Positions 49,253 through 60,280 of a stretch of DNA of 64,000 nucleotides are shown here, piece after piece (position 1 is the first letter of the stretch; every line of letters starts with the position of its first letter). The stretch covers positions 3,534,001 to 3,598,000 of the forward strand of contig OY720100.1 in NCBI GenBank assembly GCA_963082875.1. The letters run 5' to 3'. The notes under the pieces were generated by a model. That model was not told where the DNA came from, searched no databases, and saw only the letters and a program-made list of their open reading frames with translations. The position numbers were made by a program, and so were the translations under genes. The stretch is from Corella eumyota. Taxonomy: Eukaryota > Chordata > Ascidiacea > Phlebobranchia > Corellidae.

Positions 49253-51910
49253 ATGTTTCGTATGCACGAATTAACGGCAGCTGTCTCGTTGTTTCCCAAC
49301 AAGCTATTTCACATGGTGAACGACCAGCAGTGTACATCTTTGATTTGGGGTGGGGATGGTGATCATCTAGTGATCAACACGCGCAGATTTGAAGATGAAA
49401 TGTTGCAGGAGACTGCTTCCCGATGGAAATATCAACTTAAAACCACCTCGACGACTAGTTTTATTCGACAACTGCACGCTTATGGATTTCGAAAAGTTAT
49501 AGAAAGCTTTGACTTAATAAGCATCCGAGAACCAAATCATATACGTCATTATTACCATCCGTAAGTTAGTTATAGAATCAGTTTTATTCATAAAGTACCA
49601 AACCAGTTAGTATATGTAGAATAAACTAAGTGTAATAAAGATATTTAAATTAGTTCTAGAACAGCTTTAGAGTTATTTTTGGTCAGTTAGCTAGTTCAGA
49701 TTTAGCTTAGCATAATTGTCGACTAAACAGTAGGGTAGTGATTATTTAAAAAACAATTTATTCTCTAAAAATAGGTATTTTCACCGGGACAGACCTGATT
49801 TATTGATATTTATGAAGCGAAGCATTCGCTCAGGTTTATCACGAAGGCAAAGCACAGAAGAATCATTACCAACGCTTGCACCACAAACAAGCATGGATCC
49901 TTTACAAACTCCAATCGGAGAGCCTTTACTGCGAAATTTGGTACCGCAAAATACTTTAAACCAAACATCGCTTGCGTTTCAGCAACCAGATCAAATTACA
50001 CAAAGCCCTTTACCGACACTTAGTGTACCCTTCATCTCGCAATTTTCTAGTAAGCGCAAACGCAAAACTCAGCCAAGACGACACCCTTCATTTGAAGATG
50101 GAAGTAAGTTTCTTTTAATAACAAATTGGTCAAAAAAATTTAAGCTCTATTTACCGGTAAATTAGTAAACGTTAAGTATAATTTTAAACATTTTTATTAT
50201 TTAGGAAAGATAGTGGCTGTCGAAAAACAAGAAAACATTGCTGCGATTTGCAACCAACTTCATAAAGAGATTAAAACAGAGAAATTCGAGGAAAATGAAG
50301 AATCTGCATTTTTGGTTGCCCAAAAAGAACCCAGAAAAGAAATGGATGAAGTATCAGACGTAGTTGTGCCTAAGAACGAAATTTCAGATCAAATTTCGAA
50401 CTCAGATAACGAAGAACAAAGTATGACTCCATCAGATTCTGATAACGAGCAGGGGACAGAAGGCAGTGACGATCCGGATTGGGGGGACGAATCGTCTTTG
50501 CCAACAATGATTGTACTTCCGCAACGTGTTGCCAAAGAAAATACAAAGGGTTCTTGTGATGAAAATTCAAGTCCTAACAAAGCAAAAGAAATAGAAACAA
50601 AACAGGAGCCACCTCAAAAAATAAATCCAACACGGACAGATGATAAGTTACAAGATGTAGTTCCCAAGGTTAAAGAAGTAGCTAAACAAGGTAATTTCAA
50701 CACAATATTAGTATAAATTTTAAAACTATTTCATATATTACCACGTTCTTACTGTTTAGAGCAAAAAAGTATTTGTGAAAGACACATGGTTACAAGATCA
50801 TCCCAACGTAAGGCGTCGCCAGCAAAGCAGGACAAACCTGATTCACCAATAAAAGTGGTCATAAAGGAATCTAAGCCTGTTAAAGAAAGCGTTAAAAAGC
50901 CAACACAACCTTTAGCACCTACAGTTTGTTCTGATATTGTTTCAACACAAAAGATAGGTCAGCATGCACAGTCAAGTAATATGGGGATGAGGCAACCTAA
51001 TTTTATTCCAAGGCTACAAATGCCAGTAACTCAAGCTCAGAAAATCAAAGTGCCACAACCTATGCAACCCGCAAGTTTGGTGCAGGCAGAAAAAGTTAGT
51101 GGGCCTCAATCACAAATACTAAATCAAAATCAAGGTAAACTTAGAAGTATAATTAATAGACTCTTAATTTTTGCGCACAGGGCACTAATAGTTTATATAT
51201 ACGATACTAGCTTTATTGGTTAAACATTTGTTTTTTATTTTACATTGCCAAACCTTATTTAGTCTATAGAAACGGTTTACTTATTTTGTAGATTGTATAC
51301 TATGTTTGTTCTCGCTATAAACGTCTGATGGTAATATTTAATTCTTTTTTCAAAATAGGATCGTTTACCCGGTTCCCCCAACCATTGAACGCTCGGATCC
51401 AAATACCACCATTTTCTATACTTCAGCCAGCGTATATTGCCTGGCCAACAAGGAATATGTATTGTACAAAAACAGAACAGTTATTACAGCCTCCGCCAAC
51501 TATAATACCTCTTCCATTTAAGCCATTTCAAGTCCAACAAGCAGTTCTGGGCGGACATGTCAATATGCCTGGATCGGGTAGGTAGATTTTGTGCACACAT
51601 CAGATTTAAAAAAAAAAATTTTTATCAACCAATTTTAAACCTTTTAAGAGGGGTTAATGGCAACTGTCTCATTGTCGGTAAAACTGAGTTTTTGTAGTAC
51701 AGTAATCCTAAAATAACATACTGTAAGTGTTAATAAAATTAGGATAAATTATAAAATGGTATTGTTTTGAACACCTTAATTCTTTTTTAAGCTTTTCCAG
51801 TAGTTCAGCCTCAGTTACTTGGCGTAAAACAAGAAACCATGGTTGGGAATATAAACGAGCAAATAAAATCCATGGGACAACCCAGATTTGTGTTTACAAC
51901 CACCACATAA
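49253..51910 (+). CDS. HSF-type transcription factor, closest to HSF5
   Basis: Six exons join in frame: 49253-49560, 49775-50103, 50205-50690, 50760-51134, 51359-51577, 51792-51910, giving about 611 aa (human HSF5 is about 600). Residues about 12-125 form a winged-helix HSF DNA-binding domain: FPNKLFHMVNDQQCTSLIW, VINTRRFEDEML, recognition helix TTSFIRQLHAYGFRKV and HYYHPYFHRDRPDLLIFMKR. The last block resembles the HxPxFRRDRPDLL end of HSF5 more than HSF1/2/4. No heptad-repeat trimerisation region (HR-A/B) is evident after the domain; instead there is a basic patch (SKRKRKTQPRRH), an acidic Ser-rich part (SDNEQGTEGSDDPDWGDE) and a Pro/Gln-rich C-terminus with KQE motifs that may be SUMO sites (TKQEPPQ, VKQETM). 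HSF5 in vertebrates acts in male meiosis. DNA binding is well supported; the subfamily call is moderate. Confidence 0.85.
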
Positions 51911-53722
51911 CATCGACGTTTTATAAACTTTGAATTTTGGCATCGTATCCAAAATAAACTACAGTGCCAGGGTTTGTTAAATGTTCTTATTGTATATGTG
52001 TTAACTGAGTGTTATTTCGTTTTTCGATGTGAAATAAAGGAACAATTTGTTTGATTTTTGCTTTTAACCTAACATAGCTTAATTAAAATTGTAATACCGT
52101 GTGGCCTAAAGCGATTTTTGTTTAACTATGGTAGCTCAAATACTTTTTTCCCTGTTGTCTAAAGAGGTTGGTGAACTATTTAGTAAAAAGAAAGGAACAA
52201 AGTAAATTTTTGTTATGATAGTATGTTTACACTAATCTTTTAGATTACAGTTTAAAGTAAAGTATGTATTAATTGTTAGAATTATAAAGTAAAGGTAACC
52301 TAGCATTAGATAACAATGGTAATAATCAAGTTACGCTAATTGTATTAGTATATCTAGGGACAGGATCAAAATCTACAAAAATAGATTTTAAAAAACCACA
52401 AAAGTAAAGCCTTCGTTTAACTGCCGTCTTTTGTCAAATGAATAACAGTGTATAAATAGTTTATATAATACGTAGAGGGGCTATAGAATAGTCAATAATA
52501 TTTTTTGTAGTTTAATTTGATAACTATCATTGTCAATTTTATAGATGGTTTATAGAAACACATATTCCAAATAATTTTTCAAGTAGCGTTACCAGTATTC
52601 GATGACCACTTATGTTCTATTCTTTTTTTAATTAACCACAATCTTATTAACCTTTGTTTCACTTTAACATATATCAAATAACAAACAACAATCACAATTT
52701 GTTTACCCTGGGTATGGATCCCACTTAATCAAATTCTTTATGTGTAGAAATACACTAATTTTAAGATGTATGTTGTACTAAAAATATTTAGCACCAGAAA
52801 ATAGCATGCTATAGTTGAGTTTTATTTGATTATATAAGGAACAGTTTAAAATTGTAAATGGGAATTTTATATGTTAATTGTTACTAGAGGAACATGGATA
52901 TTAATTCTTTATCAACTTAGTAAGACTCAGCGTTGATTTGAAACCAATTTTTAATATAACGACGTAAAAATTAAAAATTTTGCATTAGATTTTAGGGTGG
53001 TAGGTGTAATTTTATTTAATTATTTTTTTTGAAATTCAGCAATATTACAACGTTTATATGAAACAGTACTTAGTTAGCAAAAAGTGAAAAAAACTTGTAT
53101 AACCACAAAAAGACGTCGTTATAAGGCAGAGCCCGGTGTATTTTGTAATAGAAATAATATCAAATGCAAAAGCGTTTTTTTTAACTGGAGGGCATTTTCC
53201 AGAAAAGGGTTTAATGTAAGGATTAATACAAATGTCTAATTGACGGCAAAACAGCGTTTTGGAAACGTCGTTTTGTATAAAACGGCTAATGCCTGTTAGT
53301 TAAAGTAAATTTCGGTAATATGGGATCGTAACCTTTATAACACATAACATCACGATTTTCGGAATTGTGCGACTCTTTAGTGACTTTAATGGTTAAAAAT
53401 TTCAAAATAAAAAACGTGGTTTCTGTATTTTGCCAACTTTCTTTAAAAAACATTACAAGTAGAACTAAAATAGAAACAAAATTGATTTAGTTTTAGCTAT
53501 CTAACGCGACTTTGAAAGCTAATTTAGGTCCCCTTTTTCGTCAGCATAGCTTTAGTAAATTTGCCAGGCCTAAAAAGTAAAAATAGGGTTAATTTTCAAA
53601 ATGTTTTGCCTTTTGGATTATGCCTATATAGTATTAAATTACTAAGATATTAGTTAGACAATACAAAATCTTTAACTATTATTGCTTTTAGTAGAAAGTT
53701 TAAGTGATTTTTAAAATTTAAA
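51911..53722. other. Intergenic, HSF5-like 3' UTR and CCDC62 upstream
   Basis: About 1.8 kb. AATAAA occurs at 51953-51958 and 52033-52038 after the HSF5-like stop. The rest is AT-rich with no gene or repeat recognised; the CCDC62 promoter must lie near its right end. Confidence 0.45.
51953..51958 (+). terminator. Poly(A) signal of the HSF5-like gene
   Basis: AATAAA 43 nt after the stop, with a second at 52033-52038. Confidence 0.45.
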
Positions 53723-56700
53723 ATGTCTGAGCTTGAAAATGAAACCATTGCAAAACAAAGGCAAGAGATTTATTTGTTGATTGGTGAATTAAAGGACAGA
53801 GATAAAGAATTAAATGAAATGGTTTCAGCTCATCAGCAACAACTTGTAGCGTGGAAGAAGGATAGAAGAAAGATGCTGGAACTGGAACAGAAGCAGGATA
53901 AGTTTAATTGTAATTTACTATATTTTGTAATTTTTTTAATGTAACATATTTTTGATATATTTAAAGTGTAATAGCAGTCCCTTACTTTTGTATATTTTAA
54001 ATTGTTTAGTTAAGCCCGATTTCAGTATAGTGCTATATATGGGCTGAAATTCTGCCAAGCCAAAATCAGTTAGCAGGTTAATTCTTTTTGTATACATCTT
54101 TATCCTCGATGTGGGAAGGTTGAATGCGTGACCTAAACATAGAATTCGACCCAGTCTTGAATTGCCTGTGGGTAGCAATTTGGAATAGATTATAATTGCC
54201 TGCTAATTATGCTGCTGATTAAGAGCTGGCTCAGCAGAAGTTCATATCGTTTATAGCGCTTTACTCAAGGGAGCAACAGCATGAGAGCAGTGGGGATTGA
54301 ACCCACGACCTTGTGTGTGGTGTAACAAGTGTTCTTACCACTACACCACGTTGCCGGCAATTCTTCAGCAATATGCTTATTAATATCTAAAGCTGTCATA
54401 GACAACTCGAGTGGGTCGGAGTAACTGATGTTACTCTATGTTTAAGTTGTGAAATCGATCTTCTCACATCAAGGATAAAGATATACAACAAATCCTTTAA
54501 ATACTTATCCTATTGCATATATTATATTTAAAAACAGATTTTTATTTGAAAAATACAATTTTTTATTTAACTTTTGTAGTTGAAATTAGAAGAAGGAATG
54601 AGCAACTTCGTCTACTAATTCAACGACTAAAGATTTCTGATTTAAAACACAAAAACAAAGATTCAGTTTTGGGAGTAACAGAAAGTAAACTTAAACAAGC
54701 AGAAAAACATATTAATGAAACCTCAATAATGAAAAGTGATTTGCAGGTTAATAAATATCTTTTTTAAAAACAAATATAAGTTACACTTTGTTAATGTACG
54801 GTATATATTTAACTTGAAGTTAAAAAAACTGGGCTTATCTGAATTTTGTATCCCATTTTTCTTTATTCTATGTATTTATTTAAAATCGTGATGTGGGAAG
54901 GTCAACTTCAGGACCTAAAAATAGAGTAAAATTAGTTAGCTCACCCAGTCTCATGTTCCTATTAAAAGTATCAGCAGCGTGATGTAGTGGTAAGAACACT
55001 TGTTACACCACACATGAGGTCGTGGGTTCAATCCCCACTGATCTCATGCTGTAGCACCCTTGAGTAAGGCGCTATAAATAGTATGAACTCCTGCTGAGCC
55101 ATCACTTAATCAGCAGTATAATTATTGGGCAATTATAATCTATAATATCCCAAATTGCCACAGGCAACTCCATACTGGGTTGGAGTAACTGATATTACTC
55201 TATGTTTAAGTCGCGCATTCGACTTTCCCACATCGAGGATAAAGATATATACAAGAAAAAAAAGTTTTGGATATTAGAAATTATAATTGCCAAGCTTCTG
55301 ATTAAATGCTGGCTTAGCAAGAGTTTATACCATTTATAGTGCTTTGCTTATTAAAGTAGTTTGGAAATAAGGTTATATATATATATTGTTTTAGCTTTAT
55401 TTTTTTTTAGGACATGAATGAAACATTGAACACCTCCATCACAGAATTAACAAACAAGATTACTTGCCTGGAAACCAAAGAACAAGAAATGGTTACTCAG
55501 TTGCAGTTAAAAGTAAGTGCCTTAGGCTGCAATATACTTATATATTCTGGAATGTTTAGTTTTGTTTTTAAACTCTTTTAAACACATCAATTTTCAACTT
55601 TTTGGTATAAACTAGGTTGAGGTAATAAAAGTTATATATATATGTTAAAAAGTTAACATATTTACAGTAAGATATTGAAGTTACCAACATAAAAAAAAAA
55701 TTAGTATTATTAAATAATAACAAATAAATGGTAATGCTTGTATATATTTTTGATACCGCCATGAAGACATATTTTAATTTTATTGTAACCAATTTGTTGT
55801 GTTTTACTTTAGAAAGGAGATTTAGTTGATGCTGAGGCAGAAATATCTGAGTTAAAATCTAAAATACGCAGAATGGAAGTCCAGCTTAATCAAGTTCAAA
55901 AAGAGAATTCCATTACACTTGTTAATTTTCAACAACAAAAATCCAATTACAATCAATGTAAAGCTGATTTGGAAAGAAACATTGGTAATATTGTATTAAA
56001 AATGTTGTCCTTAAATAATAGATTTAAACTAGTAAATAATTTTGTCCATGAAAATTCATTTGCGCACCAAAAACGACAGTTTTTTTTATTTTGTAGGCCT
56101 TAACTCCATTATGCATTAAGGATTGCTTGTGTTTTTGTATATTAATTTATAATTAAAACACACACAGTTATTGTATATGTATATATATGAGATTTTTTTT
56201 TTATAATTTAAAGATATTGTAATTTTTTTTTGAACAGCTGAAATGGCAACTAAAACTGCTGATATAATTCAGTTACGCCAAGAAGTTGCAAAATGTATAG
56301 ATGAATCACAAAACTTGAAAAGAAATCTGTACATGGCTGGTAAAGAATTGTGTTAAAATTTGATTTATCACATTATACAAAAATTTTTAAAATTATTATT
56401 CTTTGATTTTAATTTTTTTAGAGGAGGATTTGAGAAGGAAAGAAGAGTTATTGGAGCTTCAAAAATCTAAGCAGGATCGAACAGACATGGAACTAAGTTC
56501 ACTAAGACAGGTGAATGTTCGTTTACAACAAATTGTCCTAAAAAAAAACTAAAATAGAATCTTTGCAATTCAGTTTTTTTATGTTTATAGTGTCTTATGT
56601 AGTTACTAAATTGTTTAGGTAAAATGTTTTTTTACATAACGAAAGGTGTATAAAAGTTCAAAAGATACAAGCTAGATATATACAGGCAGCATGGTGTAGT

Positions 56701-58010
56701 GATAAGAACAGTTGCTACACCACCACGAGGTTGTGGGTTCAATCCCCACTGCTCCCATGCTGTAGCGCCGTTAAGTAATGTGCTATAAACGGTTTAAACT
56801 CCTGCTGAGCCAGCACTAAATTAGCAGCATAATCACCGGACAGTTATATTCTTTATAATATCCTAAACTGCTAAAGGCAACTCGAGACTGGGTCAGGGTA
56901 ACTGATGTTACTCCATGTTTAGGTCGCGCATTTGAACTTCCAACATTGAAGAAGAAGATATATACAAAAAAAAGATGTATGCTACTATTTACTAAAGCTA
57001 CAAACAAAATGGGTGCATACTATTTAACAAAAGCGCTGATAGGTTATTTATTGCTAGTGATACAGTAAATAAATTATTTTTTTAAAATTTTTAAATCCAG
57101 TTATATGAAAGACAACAGCAAGAACTTTCAGTGCTGCAGCATGACCTTGAAGCTTCACAAAACATGTTATCCAAACAAGAACAACGATTAAACAACATCA
57201 AGTAACTAATATTTTAGTTTAACCCTAAGTGGACAAGGCACAAGGCATAAGAATTTTAAAAGTTATAAGGATATTACAATATTGGTATGTGTGTTGCATA
57301 CTCTTAAACTGGCAGCGATGTGTAGTGGTAAGAACACTTGCTATACCACATGAGGTGGTGGGTTCAATCTCCACTGCCCTTATGCTGTAGTGCCCCTGAG
57401 TAAGGCCCAATAAACAGCATGAACTCCTGGTAAACCCGCACTTATTAGGCAAATATATTCTATATAATATTCCAAACTGCCACAGGCAACTCAAGACTGG
57501 GTTGGGAGTAACTGATGTAAGTCTATGTTTAGGTCGCACATTCGAGCTTCCCAAATAGAGAATAAAAATGTATACAAAAAACTAATTGAGAGTCTAGTAT
57601 ATAGTATATGCACTAGGTATAGGTGCATTTAAACAATGCATAATTTGCAATTTAGTGTTATTAAACTAAAAAATATTCTGTGAATTCTGAATAGTGACCC
57701 GCTGTATGAGTTTGATGGTCTTGATAGTAGTAGTCAAACTACAATCGAGTTATTAGAGGAAGCAAGAAGATCTGCAGAGGAGGACCCACTTTTATTTATG
57801 AGCGATTTGAACAACTCTGATCCTATTCCTTCCCGATACGAACCAAAACAAAAGGTAGAGAATAATTTTATTGTAAAAACAGATAAAATTGGGTTTTTAT
57901 ATTTATAAATTTTCTATCATGTTTGATAGTTTTCTAGGACTTCTCATAAGTTACAGAGATTGATGTCAGAATCTCGAGAGATGGTCTTAAATTTGGAGAA
58001 ATCTGCTTAA
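53723..58010 (+). CDS. CCDC62: Coiled-coil domain-containing protein 62
   Basis: Nine exons join in frame: 53723-53909, 54580-54746, 55411-55512, 55813-55984, 56238-56339, 56422-56510, 57101-57201, 57695-57854, 57930-58010, giving 386 aa. The N-terminus (LENETIAKQRQEIYLLIGEL, KDRDKELNEMV) is nearly the human CCDC62 sequence, and the last exon (TSHKLQRLMSESREMV) matches its conserved C-terminal motif. Between them lies one long coiled coil. Human CCDC62 is about 684 aa, so the vertebrate central region is absent here. CCDC62 is testis-enriched, binds oestrogen receptor and GOPC in mammals, and is needed for acrosome formation. Two acceptors lie 8 nt apart before the last exon; only the first (TTTGATAG, 57929) gives the conserved ending. 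Introns hold several SINE copies. Confidence 0.9.
54084..54358 (-). repeat. tRNA-headed SINE, near-complete copy
   Basis: In CCDC62 intron 1. Reading the minus strand it starts GCCGGCAACGTGGTGTAGTG with A-box, B-box (GGTTCAATCCCC) and full body, ending at the ATGTATACA tail. Its head abuts a plus-strand partial copy. Confidence 0.8.
54380..54488 (+). repeat. tRNA-headed SINE, 3' half
   Basis: Plus-strand 3' half (GACAACTCGAGTGGGTCGGAG to GGATAAAGATATACA) lying beside the inverted copy at 54084-54358. Confidence 0.7.
54888..54958 (-). repeat. Older SINE copy, tail part, split by a later insertion
   Basis: Minus-strand tail (GATGTGGGAAGGTC to CACCCAGTCTCATG). Its continuation lies at 55270-55360, beyond a complete plus-strand copy. 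Confidence 0.65.
54973..55264 (+). repeat. tRNA-headed SINE, complete copy inserted in an older SINE
   Basis: In CCDC62 intron 2. Complete from CAGCAGCGTGATGTAGTGG through the B-box GGTTCAATCCCC to GATATATACAAG and an A-run. The flanks are two parts of one older minus-strand copy. Confidence 0.85.
55270..55360 (-). repeat. Older SINE copy, middle part, split by a later insertion
   Basis: Minus-strand middle part (TTATAATTGCC, CTGATTAAATGCTGGCTTAGC, ATTTATAGTGCTTTGC), the continuation of 54888-54958. Confidence 0.6.
56684..56973 (+). repeat. tRNA-headed SINE, complete copy
   Basis: In the CCDC62 intron before the exon at 57101; GGCAGCATGGTGTAGTGATA head, B-box GGTTCAATCCCC, body and A-rich end all present. 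Confidence 0.85.
57311..57581 (+). repeat. tRNA-headed SINE, complete but diverged copy
   Basis: In the CCDC62 intron before the exon at 57695; GGCAGCGATGTGTAGTGGTA head, B-box GGTTCAATCTCC and a body with a deletion around the CAGCACTTA region. Confidence 0.8.
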
Positions 58011-58210
58011 TATCTTCAATTTAATATTTAGGTTTTTAGCCTATTTTTGTAGAAAAATATATTTTTATATTTGCTGAGTTTTTACACACAAGCATTTTTT
58101 TTAGATGGATTTTATTACATTTTTATTATTCTTTAATTTTTCAATATTTTTGAATCTTGAATTAAATTTTTTAAGACTTAAATTTTAACATGTTTTTATC
58201 AAAAAAGCCG

Positions 58211-58216
58211 AATAAA
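58211..58216 (+). terminator. Poly(A) signal of CCDC62
   Basis: AATAAA 200 nt after the stop. Confidence 0.4.
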
Positions 58217-58267
58217 TATCCCAAGGTCACAAAATCTTACTATATTATTTAAAAACAAAAAAGTTAC

Positions 58268-58590
58268 TTTGCCAGGAAAAAATCGTTTTCAAATTTATTT
58301 CTCTCGCTAGTCCGATAATGGTTTGACATTTTCTTAAGTCTACGTTAGTCTTTTTGGTCCAAAAAATTATGGCATTTTTTTATCACTAATTACACAATTA
58401 AAAATTATAGAGAAACAAATACAGAGTAAAATATCTAGTGTTCTATCGTGTATTTAACAATCACTATTTTTGTGTTCTATCGTGTATTTAACAATCACTA
58501 AAGGGTTTAATTCGTACTTTTTCTTCCGAGTCGTTTTCGAAAAATGGAATTTCATAAACGCTTCCAAATACAAACACGACATAATACTTG
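58268..58590 (-). pseudogene. Decayed fragment of a sigma-class GST gene (exons 2 end and 3)
   Basis: Two blocks resemble exons of the intact GST gene downstream on the window. At 58268-58360 the stretch ATAATGGTTTGACATTTTCTT differs by one base from exon 3 (59,42x region), with flanks also alignable; the acceptor CTAA has become CCAA. At 58514-58590 TTTTCGAAAAATGG and flanking bases match the 3' end of exon 2 including the donor side, with a one-base deletion nearby that shifts the frame. Exons 1 and 4 are not found. The order and spacing of the two blocks are as in the parent, which points to a tandem gene duplicate that died, not a retrocopy. Confidence 0.75.
58438..58500. repeat. Perfect tandem repeat, 29-bp unit, period 34
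   Basis: GTGTTCTATCGTGTATTTAA plus CAATCACTA occurs twice (58438-58466 and 58472-58500), inside the former intron of the GST relic. The identity of the copies shows a recent duplication. Confidence 0.85.
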
Positions 58591-59131
58591 AAAAAGGATT
58601 TCCGTTTTTATTTCCTGGTATACCACACCATATGGAATAACCTTACCATTAGTATTTTTTAAAACAACCGATAAGAAAATACGATATTAAAACGTGAAAA
58701 AACTTGGAAGGTTGTATTTCTTTTGAAATACTATATTTTAAACACAAATCCATTTTTCTGTATTTTGTTTTAATAAAATTGGGTCTTGTTATTTTTGCAA
58801 AATAAGCAAACTTATACATCAAAAAAGACATACTTTTATTTCTTAGGTTATAATATATCTGTACCGAGTTAAGTTAAAAACATGACCTATGTCCTTTTAT
58901 TTTGTTTTTCGCCGGACCTTAAAAGGCATTTGAAGAAAATAAACACTTTTTTGTCTATCGCCAATCGTTTATTTTACAAAAAAATAACAACCCAAAAATG
59001 TAGCGGTTTTTATACTTTAATAATAACGAGTCAACCAATTTAAAGCGTTTTTACCCAACAACAAAAAAAGGAGATAAATTTACAAAAATCATTTTATAAT
59101 ATCATTATTAAGTTAATTTTAATAAAAACAT

Positions 59132-60202
59132 CTAAAAATCGGTCACAGGTCGATTGGCAATCCACTTCTTAATCCCAGGACGTTCTTCACACCGTTTTTG
59201 TAACGCCTTAAGTTTTGGAAAACCTTTGGTTGATTCACCTTTATCAACGTTATCCAATTGTTGGGAAAGGTGCATGAATGTTATGTCGACCGCCGAAACT
59301 TTCTAAAACCAATAAGTTTATTAATAAAAATAAATGCTACACTTTAATATTTAGTTTATTTAAAAATTATACCTTGCCGAGAAAATAGTCGTCCGTTAGC
59401 ATAGCTTCCAGTCGGGTCAATAATGGTTTAACATTTTCTTCCAAAGCCACCTTCGTTTTTCTGGCCTAAAAAACAAAACATTTTATCAGGAAAAGTTTGT
59501 TAAAAATACAAGAAGAACTTGTTCGTAGCAGCTGGGGAAATTAAAAAAAAACAACAAAAAAACTTACTTTTTCCTCGGGGTCCTTTTCGAAAAATGGGAT
59601 TTTCATAAAAGCATCCCAAAGACTCTCCATAATGCTGTCCCCAACTGCAGTGGTGTAATTGCATGACCCTTCCAGACCAAACTCTCTGGCAAGAAAGCGA
59701 GTTATCGCAGCACTCTGAGCCAACGGTTTTCCGTCAACTTTCAATACAGGCAGTTGGCCAAACGGTGCCTCTAAAACAAAATAAAAAAATCGCCTGTTAG
59801 AGTTTAATTACTAGCGATAGGTTTTAAGTCTCGAGTCGCACCAATGTCACGCTAATTGCCCTTGGTCTGGCGTTCATGGTTAGATTAACATGTCCCAACA
59901 ACACACCCTTTTCTAATTAAATATAACCCTATTACCTTAAGGTTATTTAAAAAAATGTAAAAAAGGCTTAAATTAATCAGGTAGTGTGATATAAACAACA
60001 AAAGAGACACTTTTTGCCAGTCTTTTCGATATAAAAATTAAACTAAAAATTAAATTTATTTATAAATACCTGGTTTGTATTTAAGCCAAGCCTCTCCCTC
60101 ATGTCTGGTATCTGTATATTGGACCCCACTTTCAGCGAATAATAATCGAGCGAGTTCACCTCGGCCCATTCCCTTAAAGTAAATTAGTTCGTAGCTTGGC
60201 AT
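59132..60202 (-). CDS. Sigma-class glutathione S-transferase (HPGDS-like)
   Basis: Four exons join in frame: 60202-60070, 59770-59568, 59465-59373, 59302-59132, giving 199 aa, the usual length for the class. The N-terminal thioredoxin-like domain begins MPSYELIYFKGMGRGELAR with catalytic Tyr at position 8; the glutathione-binding motif is FGQLPVLKVDGKPLAQSAAI, and the all-helical C-terminal domain ends in GIKKWIANRPVTDF. Sigma GSTs conjugate glutathione to electrophiles, and the vertebrate member makes prostaglandin D2. Substrate here cannot be read. Between two intact exons nothing is broken. A TATA-like box lies about 70 bp above the ATG. A decayed partial copy lies 0.5 kb beyond the stop. 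Confidence 0.94.
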
Positions 60203-60271
60203 GATGATTGTTTTTTTGTCGGTAACTTAATAAAGTAACTTAAAATAGGTTTCTGTAAAAAAGACTCGCAA

Positions 60272-60280
60272 TTTTATATA
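60272..60280 (-). promoter_or_regulatory. TATA box of the GST gene
   Basis: TATATAAAA on the minus strand, about 70 bp above the ATG, which would give a leader of about 40 nt. Confidence 0.4.

Larger units (their letters stand above)
58011..59131. other. Intergenic between CCDC62 and the GST gene, with a GST relic
   Basis: About 1.1 kb between convergent stops. It holds the CCDC62 poly(A) signal, two decayed GST exons (58268-58590), a tandem repeat (58438-58500) and a minus-strand AATAAA at 58968-58973 that may serve the intact GST gene. Confidence 0.5.

Noticed and set aside
57938-58010. CCDC62 ending at Asp-Phe-Ser-stop through the acceptor CTAG
   Set aside because: The acceptor 8 nt earlier gives the conserved KLQRLxxESR ending found in other CCDC62 proteins; the later one is kept only as a possible alternative.
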